From: Ignavibacteriales bacterium | GTDB taxonomy: Bacteria > Bacteroidota > Ignavibacteria > Ignavibacteriales > Melioribacteraceae | NCBI GenBank assembly: GCA_020635285.1 | Contig: JACKAB010000007.1 | Coordinates: forward strand, 248,001 to 312,000 | DNA: 64,000 nucleotides | Direction: 5' to 3' | Shown here: positions 46,997-58,145 of the stretch, piece after piece | Position numbering within the stretch: position 1 is the first letter of the stretch | How the letters are laid out: the number at the start of each line of letters is the position of its first letter | Notes under the pieces: generated by a model | What the model was told of the DNA's origin: nothing | Databases searched by the model: none | Seen by the model: only the letters and a program-made list of their open reading frames with translations | Translations under genes and position numbers: made by a program

Positions 46997-48445
46997 ATGC
47001 CATTTCTAAAACTAATAAATATACTTTTGATTGAAGATGAAACATTTGATGTAAATCGTGTGAAGCGAACGCTGAGCCCATTTGAAGATAATATAATTAT
47101 AAGAAAAGTTGTAGCTGATGGACAATCCGCAATTAATGCATTATCAGAAAATGAAGGAGAGTTTGATGTAATAATAATGGATTATCAAATAGCTGGTAAG
47201 ATTTCAGGAGAAGGATTAATTACCAAGCTTAAAGCTATAGATCCATTTATACAAATTATAGTTATAACAAAAATGACAATAAACGTAACAGACTTTGAAT
47301 TTGCTAATAAACTTATTGAAGCAGGTGCAACTTGGTTTGGAACAAAATATCCGGCTGATATAAAAGATTATATTTATCAACCTACCGATCTTTTACTAGC
47401 AATAACAAATGCATACGAAAAAAAATGCCTAACTTTTGAGAAATCACAATCGAATGATTTATTAAATTCTTCTATCGAAAATATTCTTATAAAAAACACA
47501 TTGTTGGGGATTCTGATGTAATAAAAAAACTTAAAAAAAAATTGAAATAGCCTCAAATCAGGATGTAACAGTATTAATTACAGGAGATTCTGGAACTGGT
47601 AAAGAACTAGTTGCTACCCACATTCACTATCTCAGTAAAAGAAAATTTAACAGCATGGTGCCAGTAAATGCTGGTGGGCTTCCTGCCGATCTCATTGAAA
47701 GTGAACTTTTGGATTTGAAAAAGGGTCATTTACTGGAGCTACAACTAAAAAGAAAGGATTATTTGAACTTGCAAATAACGGAACAATATTCTTAGATGAA
47801 ATTGGTGAGTTGCCAATGTCTTCACAGGTAAAGCTTTTAAGGGTTTTGCAAGAAGGTGAACTAGAAAAAATTGGTCGCACAAAAAAAAAAGGTAAGTGTC
47901 AATGTTAGAATAATAGCGGCTTCAAATATTGATCTTGAACAGGCGGTTGAAGACAAAAAAATTTAGATCAGATTTGTTTTATAGGTTAAATGTAATACAA
48001 ATACATGTTCCCACACTTAAAGATAGAATAAGTGATTTGCCAATTTTGGTAGATCATTTTTTAAATACATTTTCACGGCAGATGGCTATTCAAAAACCGG
48101 TGATGTCTAATGATGCTTTGGATTTATTGCAATCATATGATTGGCCCGGTAATGTAAGGCAATTGCAAAACGTTGTTCAAAAAGAATTTTGTTGCAAGGT
48201 TCGGAAATAATCACAGTAGCAGATGTTATAGATGTACTAAAACTAAAGAAAACTTCCAATATTAACTTACCTGAGTTTAAATTGGCAAAGATATTCTTAA
48301 ATGGAAAGAAATGGAACATATTTTCAGGATTAAATATGTTCTTCATGCAAAGAATAACAGCAAATCAGATTCAGAAGCTGCAAGACTATTGGGGATTGCC
48401 CCATCTAATTTTTATAGACTTTGTAGTAAACTTGGTCTTAATTAA
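46997..48445 (+). CDS. NtrC-family sigma-54-dependent response regulator, frameshifted
   Basis: The receiver domain (about 1-130) has LLIEDE and the phospho-acceptor Asp in VIIMDYQIAG; the conserved Lys is in FGTKYPADI. The AAA+ domain reads VLITGDSGTGKELVATHIHY (Walker A), GSFTGATTKKKGLFE (the sigma-54 contact loop GAFTGA as GSFTGA), GTIFLDEIGELPMSSQVKLL (Walker B) and YDWPGNVRQLQNVV. A Fis-type HTH (SDSEAARLLGIAPSNFYRLC) ends the protein. About six homopolymer breaks lie between 47505 and 48290. It should activate sigma-54 promoters, and one lies 120 bases downstream of its stop. Confidence 0.82.
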
Positions 48446-48452
48446 AAAATTT

Positions 48453-48497
48453 TATCAGATTGATATAACTCTTAAAAATTTTTATATCAATCTGATA
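48453..48497. other. Perfect 16-base inverted repeat after the regulator gene
   Basis: TATCAGATTGATATAA (48453-48468) and TTATATCAATCTGATA (48482-48497) are exact inverses around a 13-base loop. It starts 7 bases after the regulator stop. It is AT-rich and lacks a clean T tract, so it could be a terminator, or the enhancer site for the regulator about 80-100 bases upstream of the -24/-12 promoter. Confidence 0.7.
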
Positions 48498-48562
48498 TAA
48501 AAGAATTTAATTCAACTGTTTCCATTCTTAAATAAATCACTCTAAAAAGCACTTCTCCCTTG

Positions 48563-48577
48563 TGGTATAATTATTGC
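48563..48577 (+). promoter_or_regulatory. Sigma-54 (-24/-12) promoter of the TonB receptor operon
   Basis: TGGTATAATTATTGC fits TGGYRYRN4TTGC: GG and GC are 10 bases apart. It lies 165 bases upstream of the TonB-receptor start and just after the gene for an NtrC-type activator. I found no similar site before the other genes of the locus, which may be read from this one. Confidence 0.65.
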
Positions 48578-48741
48578 CCAAATATCTTATTAAAATAAAA
48601 AAAATAAATGAATATCTATACCCCTGATTTTTTTTTGTGTTGATTGTAATCTCATATCTTTTTTAGAAAATCTAAAAGTTAATAAGGCAATTAATATTTA
48701 GCCAAGAAAATGGAATAAATATTTTTAATTGGAGCAATTTT

Positions 48742-51700
48742 ATGAATGATAGTAACCTTAAAGATTTTTTAACATTAGTATTTTTCTAACTTTTTCTGCA
48801 ATTACATTTGCCGGAACTACGGGGAAGATAACTGGAAAAATTACTGATAAGGAAACTGGCGAACCACTATTTGGTGTAAATGTAATTGTTCTTGGAACTA
48901 CTCTTGGTGCGGCTACAGATTTTGAAGGAGATTTTGTTATACTTAATGTTTCCCCAGGTGTTCAATCCCTGAAAGTAAGTATGATCAGCTACACAACTGT
49001 AACCATTACTGAGGTAATTGTAAGAATTGATCAAACCACTCCAATAAACGTACAATTAGAATCAGATATTATTCAAACTGAAGAAGTTATTGTAACTGCT
49101 GAAAGAAATATAGTTAAGAAAGATGTTTCAACTAGTGTTACTTCAATTGAACCGGAAGAAATTTCCTTTTTGCCGGTTTCTTCAGTAACAGAAGTAATAG
49201 GATTGCAGGCTGGTATTGAAGAAGGATTGGTAGTGCGGGGCGGTGGTTCGGATGAATTGCTTTTTCAAATTGATGGAGTAACGCTTCGAGATCCTCGTAA
49301 CAATAAGCCTATCTCTTCAATTGCCCTTACTTCCATTCAAGAAGTATCAATTGAAAAGGGTGGTTTTAATGCCGAATATGGTCAAGTGCGCTCAGGTATT
49401 GTAAATATTGTTTCAAAAGAAGGAAGTATGAGCAATTACTACAGTGCAATTCAGGTAAAATACGGCCCGCCTCAACAAAAGCATTTGGGAATTTCTGTCT
49501 ATGATCCAAATTCAATGTGGAATAGGTCTTATCTCGATCCAGAAGTTGCTTGGACTGGAACACAAAATGGTGCATGGGATAATTATGAGCAAAGACAATA
49601 TCCTCAATTTGAAGGTTGGAACAATATATCAAACGCCCTTTTGTCAGATGATGATCCAACAAACGATCTTAGTCCTGCCGGAGCGAAAGCCCTTTGGGAA
49701 TGGCAGCGCAGAAGACGTCCTTCAATTCAACCTGATTATATAATTGATGCAAGTTTTGGAGGTCCTGTACCCATTGTGGGAAGTTCTCTTGGTAATTTGA
49801 GATTTTTTGCAAGTTTTAGATTTGAAAAAGAGATGCTACTCATACCACTTAGTAGGGATGATTATCAAGAATATTTTGGTGCTTTTAAAACTTACTTCAA
49901 ACTTGACAAAAGGAATGACTTTAACCCTCTCTGGCAATACAGGAAAAACTTATAATGTTGCAGCAAATACTGGAGATGCTTTTTTAAATAATGTATCATT
50001 TGGGATTAATGGTCAACAGTTTTGGAATTCTACAGATTTTATGAGAACCCCACTACAGATTGCTTCAATTACAAACGAGCAAAGGTCCGGAAGAATTTTC
50101 ACCCCATCTTGGTACAGCCAAGCAATTGTTCAACATTTATCATTATCCGGAAAGTTATCGCACTTCATTAATTCAAATACTTTTTATGAAGTGGGTGTAG
50201 AATTTCTTAATAGTCAATATGAAACAGGACCTCTTGCTCAACGGGATTTAACAAAAAAATATGAGGTTGTTCCGGGATATTTTGTTGATGAAGCTCCTTT
50301 TGGATTTGATAAAAATCCCAATACTGGTATTGCCGAACAAGGATTCTTTTTGGCGGACATTCATCGACTTTACGTGATTCCAGCAGTAACAGCACATTTA
50401 ACATAAATGCAGCAATAACAACTCAGTATACAAAAGAACATTTGTTTAAAGCCGGAATAGAATTTAATTACTATGACCTAAATTTAAAATATGGCGAGGT
50501 GAATGAATTTTTAGTACCAGAAACTATGTCGATCAAATATGGAATCCATATAGATTTTCAGCCTATGTGCAGGACAAAATGGAGATGCTTGGATTTGTTG
50601 CAAATATCGGGGTAAGAATGGACATGAGCAATCCAAATACTGTTTGGGATAATGCAGATCCATTTGACCCTTACTTTTCTTCTAACCCTAGTAAAAGCAC
50701 TGATGTTGTAAAAGTAAAATCAAAAGTTGATTTGACCGTTAGCCCAAGATTGGGAATCTCACATCCGATTACTGATAAATCAAAATTATACTTTAATTAC
50801 GGACACTTTAAACAAAATGCCAGCATATGAAGAAATTTATAGAATTGGTAGAGCGAATTCGGGTCAAATACAGAATTATGGTGATCCAAATTTAATTCAG
50901 GCTAAAACTGTATCATATGAGTTAGGATATGATCATTCAATATTTGAAGACTATTTAATTCAATTAGCAGCGTTCTATAATGATGTTACAGATCAACAAG
51001 CATATACGCAATATATAAGTAATACAGTTGGATATTTTAGGACTAATAGTAATAGTTATGCTGATACAAGAGGATTAGAGCTTACTCTAAAGAAAACCCG
51101 TGGAAATTGGTTCCGTGGATTTATCAATTATACCTATCAAGTTAATACATCAGGTGCCTTTGGTCGTAAAGTAATTTATGAAGATCGCGGCGAACAAAAA
51201 CTATATGATCAAACAACTTCCAATTTTTATCAGGATAGGCCGGTTCCTCAACCAAGAGCAAATGCAACTATAACCGCATTTACTCCTCCGGATTATGGGA
51301 TAATATTTGGTGATTGGTCTGCCAATATTTTAGGAACATGGCGTGCTGGTGAGTATTTAACTTATAATCCTAAAAATGCATTTGGTTTAGAAAATAATAT
51401 CCAAGTAGCAGATTATATGAATTTTGATTTAAGAATTAATAAGACATTTAATATTGAACCTTTCGAAATTATGTTTTTTATGGAAATAAGAAATTTATTT
51501 AATAATAAAATGCTTTCTGGTGCAAGCTTTTACGATTCATTTGATCAAAGTTTTTATTTTGAATCACTTCATCTGCCATCCAGCAATGGTTATGATAATA
51601 TTGTTGGTGATGATAGAGTAGGAGATTACAGAGAATATGATGTTGAATTTCAACCTATTGAACAGGTTGGAAAAAATTGATGATCTATCTCCTTTAAGTG

Positions 51701-51905
51701 TTAATCAAAGAGTAATTTATTATGATAAATCAACTCAAAAATATATGAATGTAGTTGAGAACAATTGGGTAGAAGTTGAAAGTAGCAAGATGAAAAAAAT
51801 AATGGATGACAAAGCTGTTACATAGATATGCCTAATAATAGTTCGTTTGATTTTTTAAATCCTAGATTATTTTATTTCGGTATAAATGTAACAATCAATT
51901 TATAA
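48742..51905 (+). CDS. TonB-dependent outer-membrane receptor, frameshifted
   Basis: From ATG 48742 (GGAG 11 bases upstream) about 1,050 residues when repaired. Signal peptide, then a carboxypeptidase-regulatory-like domain (GKITGKITDKETGEPLFGVN), then a plug: VRGGGSDELLFQIDGVTLRD and VSIEKGGFNAEYGQVRSGIV. A long barrel follows, including LYFNYGHFKQMPAYEEIYR, ATRTRGLELTLKK-like strands (SYADTRGLELTLKK) and the terminal RLFYFGINVTINL. Breaks occur near 48786, 49915, 50355, 50520, 50815, 51668 and 51825, mostly at runs. No SusD gene follows. It probably imports oligosaccharides across the outer membrane under TonB power. Confidence 0.85.
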
Positions 51906-51945
51906 GTTCTGCTATAAAATTATGATTATAAGAGGTATAAATTAT

Positions 51946-54105
51946 ATGACTGAAAATAGTTTACAAAAAGTTCTTTTGTACCGCCTTTGCTTTACTAGGC
52001 TTACTTTTTCTAATTACATCAGAACAGCTTTATGCACAAGTTGAAGGCTCAATTCCCCAAGAAATCAGATGGCTTCAAGTTAATTCAATAAAACATTGGT
52101 TTTCTAATGGTGGAGCAGAAATTGAGTATGGCCGAAGAGGCAGAGCAGGCTTTGTAAATACAGATCAATTAGATGGACTAGGCTGGCCGCAAGATTATGC
52201 AAATCAAGATGTGAATGTTGGAAAGTCACTTTGGATTGGAACAACTAATTTTGCCGATCCAACTAATGGATTAACATATCCATATAAGGTAGTTTCTGCT
52301 GGAAGGGGAAATCTATTTCTTGGATCTGAGATCTATCCCACATCAATATCACTTGTTGGGAAGAGTAAACATCCAGAGGTTTTGGTAGATGATTTAAAAG
52401 CATCTAAAATCGAGGTAAATGATGTACCTGATGAAATTGATGAATCAATACCTGCTGATCGAATTATCTATAATACATTAAATACAGCAGTTGGTATTTC
52501 AGTCAATCGAAAAATTTTGGCATTTACTCAGCAAAATCACAACAATTATTTTATTTACGAATATGAATTTACTAATACGGGTATTATTGATGCTTCAGGT
52601 GAACAAAAATTAAATAAAACACTCACCGATGTGATTTTTCACTTGCAATATAGATATGGATTTGCAGGTGAATCTTACCATGAAGGTTGGGCTCCCACTG
52701 GGGCAGCTTGGGGTTTAAATACAATTAATGATGTGAGTCGGATTGATAACGGCGGAGAATTTAGAGCAGTTTGGTCATATTACGGTCCTGTTTCAACTTC
52801 TCCAGGAATGTCCGAAGATATTGGGTTACCTCATCATGTTAAAGGTGATATTCTAGCAGGTACTAATTTTGCAGGTGTAGTTGTTCTGCATGCCGATAAA
52901 TCTGCAACGGATGCTACAGACGATATTAATCAACCAACTTCAACTAAATTTCAGGGCTCTGATAGAGGTGCTCAAGGAGTTAATCAGTATAGCGAAAGCT
53001 TAATGACAAGAAAGTATACAGAATTCATGAATGGTGGTCATGATGCTGAAACTCAAGCAGAGCAAATTGGTATGGATGCAAATGGATGGCCAACTGGTTT
53101 TGCTAATAATTGGAGTGGAGATGCAGGAGGAATTGCAATTGGTCAGGGTTTTGGACCTTATAATTTAGAAATTGGTCAAAGTATAAAAATTGTGGTTGCT
53201 GAAGCGATTGCTGGAATAATGAAAAATAGAGAAAAGGTAAGAGAAATAGCTGATAATTGGTTTAATAAAACCGGTAATTATGTGTTACCTAATGGTTCAA
53301 CAACTACAGATCGAAATGTTTATAAAAACTCTTGGGTTTTCTCTGGTAAAGATTCATTATTTCAAACCTTTAGAAGAGCTTTAGCAAATTACCAAAGTGG
53401 TTATAATATTCCTGAACCGCCACCGCCGCCAAGTTTATTTGAAGTTAAATCAGGTGGGAATAAAATCTCGCTATTATGGTCTGATGATGCCGAATCATGG
53501 CCAAATTTTGATGGTTATAGAGTGTATAGAGCCGAAGGTAGAATTGATACAACTTATGATTTGATTTTTTCATGCGAGGCTGAGAACAAAGTTAACAACT
53601 TTGATGATGTGACCGCAATAAGAGGATTAGAATATTATTATTATATACAAACAAAAGATGATGGAACAACGAATGACTATAATCCTGGCGTTCCTCTAGT
53701 TAGTAGCAAGTATTATACAAATTCAAATCAAGGCGCATATTTAACCCGCCCTCAAGGCAGTAGTCTTTCTGGAATTAGAATTGTTCCCAATCCATATAAC
53801 ATAAAAGCAAGAAATAAGGACTGGCCTGAAGACCAAATTGGTTTTTATGGAATTCTGGGCAATGTAGAATTAAAATTTATACTGAAACTGGCACATTGAT
53901 TAAAACTATCGAACACACTAATGGTAGTGGTGATGAACTATGGCGTTCCTTAACATCATCTGGACAAATAGTTGTTAGCGGCCTATATATTGCTCATTTT
54001 GAAGTGACTGCTGATATTTATGAGGATAAGAATGGAGATGGAACTGATGAGTTGTTATTTAAGAAAGGCGAAACAAGTATTGAGAAATTTATAATTATTA
54101 GATGA
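51946..54105 (+). CDS. Exported protein with fibronectin-like region and PNPYN C-terminal sorting domain, frameshifted
   Basis: ATG 51946 follows AGAGG. After one miscall near 51975 the signal peptide reads ALLGLLFLITSEQLYAQVEG. A body of about 480 residues (IRWLQVNSIKHWFSNGGAEI and onward) matches a large exported family I cannot name. It is followed by PPPPPSLFEVKSGGNKISLL and a fibronectin-like FDGYRVYRAEG region, then SGIRIVPNPYNIKARNKDWP, a sorting-type domain continued after a break near 53880 (LKIYTETGTLIKTIEHTNG). The position between the TonB receptor and a PorV-type protein suggests a surface glycan-binding or transport partner, a possible SusD substitute. Confidence 0.65.
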
Positions 54106-54151
54106 TGATTAAAATTATAAAAAAGATTTTTAGCTATAAGGAGAATAGATA

Positions 54152-55139
54152 GTGAGGCGATTAAATCAAATAAGCAAAATATCTTTGATGCTAATCGGAT
54201 TGTTGACAACAATATCATTTGGTCAGCAAAAAATTGGCTCAGACAGGATTTAACTTCTTGGATATTAGTTCAGATGCAAGGGCAAGCGCGATGGCTGGTG
54301 CGGTTAACTCTTTATCGGGATATTCCGAGGCATTATTTCATAATCCTTCTAGCATGGCAGATATTCCAACAATGTTAAATGCTAATTTTAGTATAAATAA
54401 ATGGATCGCAGATATAAACCATATTTCGGCAAGTTTAATATATTTCTCCTCAGAAGGAGACTATGGTGTGTTTGGATTGAGTCTTCAGTCTGTTGACTAT
54501 GGTGATATTCATGGAACCGTATTTACACGAGATAATGAACAAAGTTATTTTGATACTGGTTTGTTGAATCCAACTGCAATGGCGTTTGGAATTGGGTACG
54601 CAGTAATGTTAAATGACAAATTCAGTGTTGGAACGCAGGTGAAATATGCGTTTCAAAAATTAGGTAATAATGTCTTTGATGATGGTTCTATAAAAAATAA
54701 TGAAACAAGTTCTTTAGCTTTGGATTTCGGAACCATTTATAGAACAGGTATTAAAAGTCTCGCTTTTGGTATGTCTGTTAGAAACTATTCAAATGAAGTT
54801 AAATATGAAAAAGAAAGTTTCCAACTTCCGCTTATTTTTATTATTGGTATCTCAGCAGATTTATTTGACTTTTTTGAAATCGACAATCATGATCAAACAC
54901 TCTTACTCTCAATAGATGCAACACATCACAGATCTCATCCCGAACAAATAATTGTTGGTATAGAATATTCAATATTTAAATCAATATTTCTTAGGGGCGG
55001 TTATGTTAGCGCTAATAGTGAAGATGATTTTTCATTTGGTTTAGGATTGTCATATTATGGCGCTTTTATTGATTATGCTTACACTCCATTTGGTGTATTT
55101 AATAATGTTCAAAGATTTACTGTACGTGTTTCATTGTAA
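54152..55139 (+). CDS. PorV/PorQ-family outer-membrane protein, frameshifted near start
   Basis: GTG 54152 (AAGGAG 9 bases upstream) gives a signal peptide, LMLIGLLTTISFGQQ. A poly-A miscall near 54225 precedes AQTGFNFLDISSDARASAMA and NSLSGYSEALFHNPSSMADI, the hallmark start of PorV/PorQ (UPF0164) barrels, then a 14-stranded-type body ending FTVRVSL. PorV family proteins shuttle or anchor type IX substrates at the surface. The upstream gene encodes a protein with a sorting domain, consistent with that role. Confidence 0.82.
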
Positions 55140-55157
55140 ATAAATATAGGCACAAAA

Positions 55158-56339
55158 ATGAAAAATAACATTTTGCGATTTTATGTTAATCTTCTTATCA
55201 CACTTCTATTTATAGGGGTTATTTCTTGCAATGATTATGTAGAACCGCCTACAATTTATAATCCAGATAATAAGTTTACTACAAGTCCAGTAATTACTAG
55301 CATTTTGCCAGCAGATTCAGCAATAGGTGGAGTAAGGGAAATTATTATAAATGGAAACAATTTTGCTGTAAACGGAATTGATACGAATTGGGTAAAGATT
55401 GGCGGAATTAATGCAGAAATAAAGTCCGTTACTGAAAATGAAATTGTTGTTTATAGACCTTCAAGTTTTGGAAAAGGATTAAATATAATAGTTGTTATTC
55501 CTTCAGCCCTTTCAGTGGCCTCAGTTGAAAATTATATAATTGAAGAACCAATAATTGAGCATGGAGATTTCTCAACAGATTCTTATTCATTATTCTCAAT
55601 GGAAACTGATTTGGAGGATAATCTATATATAGGTACTAGAAGAGAAATTCAAAAATTATCTGCAGATGGAATTTTCCTTTCAACTATTGGGGAATATCCA
55701 AGTGCTTTTGCAAAAATAACTGATTTGAAATTTGGCCCGGGTGGATTTTTATATGCAGCAATAAGTAAAAAAGAAATTTATAAAATTGATATTTCCACAG
55801 GTGTTGAAACGGAATATATTGCTTTAAGTTCTACTAGCGAAAAAATCGATTTTGATTCTAATGGAAATTTATTTGCTGCTAGGAGAAATGGTATATATGT
55901 AATTGAACCGAATTTAACAATTACTGAAACATTATTGTACGATGGAAATACTATAAATGAACTAAGAGTACTTAATGATTATCTCTATGTAGCCTTAGAT
56001 GGAACATTAACTAGAAATAAAATTTTGGATGCACAAGGTAAACTAGGTGCAACAGAGGATATCTTAGATTTAACTTCAATGCCAGAATTTAGTGTTGCAC
56101 AACTCTCTTCATTTAACATGGATGAAGATGGTAGAATTATACTTGCTATTAAAAATCATGTAACCCATTCTTTATTTGTTCTTGAGAATAACGGGTCTAT
56201 CACACCGTTCTATTATGCAGATATTATACCTATGGCCGTTGATCAAATAGTTTATGGGAATGATCGGTTTATGTATTTAAATCGTGGTTCCCTTGTAAAA
56301 GATTCTGTAAGAGTTTCAAAATGGGAATGGATAAATTAG
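55158..56339 (+). CDS. Lipoprotein with IPT/TIG domain and beta-propeller-like repeats
   Basis: 393 residues, intact. The signal ends LLFIGVISCNDY (lipobox). Residues about 35-125 are an IPT/TIG immunoglobulin-like domain (PVITSILPADSAIGGVREII, and VKIGGINAEIKSVTENEIVV). From about 135 come NHL/propeller-like repeats: METDLEDNLYIGTRREIQKL, then LKFGPGGFLYAAISKKEIYK and IDFDSNGNLFAARRNGIYVI. This resembles SusE/SGBP-like surface proteins in having Ig domains before a binding module. It likely sits at the cell surface as a glycan-binding lipoprotein of the locus. Confidence 0.72.
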   Translation: MKNNILRFYVNLLITLLFIGVISCNDYVEPPTIYNPDNKFTTSPVITSILPADSAIGGVREIIINGNNFAVNGIDTNWVKIGGINAEIKSVTENEIVVYRPSSFGKGLNIIVVIPSALSVASVENYIIEEPIIEHGDFSTDSYSLFSMETDLEDNLYIGTRREIQKLSADGIFLSTIGEYPSAFAKITDLKFGPGGFLYAAISKKEIYKIDISTGVETEYIALSSTSEKIDFDSNGNLFAARRNGIYVIEPNLTITETLLYDGNTINELRVLNDYLYVALDGTLTRNKILDAQGKLGATEDILDLTSMPEFSVAQLSSFNMDEDGRIILAIKNHVTHSLFVLENNGSITPFYYADIIPMAVDQIVYGNDRFMYLNRGSLVKDSVRVSKWEWIN

Positions 56340-56442
56340 GTGCCCCTTATCAAGGCAAGGAATAATTCTAAATGAACGTGATTAATATTATAAATATTGT
56401 TAAACCAATAAACTAACCTACTAACTAAACGAGGGAAAACGT

Positions 56443-58072
56443 ATGAAAAACATTCGTACATTCTTTTTGACAACTATAGCGATATTAGTTGTTTTTTCAA
56501 CATCAGCATTTGCTGGTGGTAAAACCGTTGTTGATGATGTGTTACTTGTTCCTTACACATCTGAAGCACCAACTATAGATGGAGTCTTGGATGGTGTTTG
56601 GAATGCAACAACGGCAACACTTATTCATAAATATGAAGATGGACCAGCGGATTCTGCTGGTGTATTCTCAAACCATTACGCTACCTTTAGAGTAATGTGG
56701 GATGAGGATAATTTTTATGCCTTTGTAAGTGTCGTTGACCAGGAATTAGATGGTTCCGACAAAGCTAGTCCATGGCTTAATGATTGCATCGAGTTATTTT
56801 TTGATGGAAATAATGATAAACTTGGCGCAGGCGAATACGATTCTAGTGATGTTCAATGGCGTTGGGTATATGGTGAACTAGTTGGCGATACAGCTAATGC
56901 CGGAAATAATATTGGTAATTGGATAATTAAAGATACTGATAATGGCTACGATGCAGAAATAGCAATATCTGCTGCCGAATTAACAAATATTTTAGTTTTA
57001 GAAGCTGATCAAGAATTTGGTTTTGAAATTTCTAATGCTGATCGTGATAACGGTGCTCGAGAAAATGTTTTTACATTGGTGGACTACAGATGGTACAACA
57101 TGGAACAATCCTTCATTATTTGGGACAGCTTTATTAACTGATAAAGAAATCTCTGAAGTAATAAATATTGAATACACCTCTGATGCCCCAGTAATTGATG
57201 GTATTATGGATGATGGCGAATGGGATATAGCTGATGAATTATCAATGGAAAAATTTGAAGATACTACACGCCCAGATACTCTTCTTTCAGCCTGGACTGA
57301 TCATTTTTCATCTTTTAAAGTAATGTGGGATGCAGAAAATTTTTATGCATTTGTTACAGTAATAGATCAAGAATTAGATGGGTCCGATAAGGCAAGTCCT
57401 TGGTTAAATGATTGTGTTGAACTATTCTTTGATGGAAATAATGATAAACTTGGTGCAGGTGAATATGATTCTAGTGATGTTCAATGGAGATGGGTTTATA
57501 GTGAAGTAGTTGGTGATACAGCAAATGCTGGAAACAATATTGGTGATTGGATTATTGCTGATACAGAACTTGGTTACAATTTAGAGCTCAAAATTTCTAA
57601 AGCAGAATTAACTAATATCTTAGCACTAGAAAATGATGAAGAATTTGGTTTTGAAATATCGAACGCTAATCGTGATAATGGTGCTCGTCTTGATGTTCGT
57701 CATTGGTGGACAAGTGATGGTACAACATGGAATAATCCTTCGTTATTTGGAACTGCAGTTTTAGTAAATGGACCAATGGTTGATGTAAAAAGAGTAGATG
57801 GAGTTCCGACTGAATTTGCATTAGAACAAAATTATCCAAATCCATTTAATCCTACTACAAATATTTCTTATTCAATTGTAAAGAGTGCCAATGTTAATAT
57901 TACTGTTTACGATGTAATTGGAAGAGAGGTTGCAACACTGGTAAACGAATCACAAACTGCAAGGAAAATATAGTGTTTCATTTGATGCAAGTAATTTATC
58001 AAGTGGATTATATTTCTATACCATAAAAGCAGGAAATGTTGGTATGACTAAAAAATGATGTTGCTTAAATAA
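56443..58072 (+). CDS. Secreted tandem CBM9-like protein with sorting domain, frameshifted
   Basis: Signal peptide MKNIRTFFLTTIAILVVFSTSAFAG is preceded by GAGGGAAAA. Two copies of a CBM9-like domain (about residues 35-225 and 240-435) share near-identical segments: FRVMWDEDNFYAFV/FKVMWDAENFYAFV, DQELDGSDKASPWLNDC and ELFFDGNNDKLGAGEYDSSD. CBM9 binds reducing ends of beta-glucans. The end has EQNYPNPFNPTTNISYS and, after a break near 57960, a basic KKMMLLK tail, a type IX-like sorting domain. Other breaks are near 57070 and 58053. It has its own leader of about 100 bases and may be abundantly expressed. Confidence 0.78.
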
Positions 58073-58145
58073 TTTGTTTGTAATAAAAAATGATCAAAAA
58101 TATTATATTAAGGACAGTTAGAAATATTTGAACTACGGAGAATAG

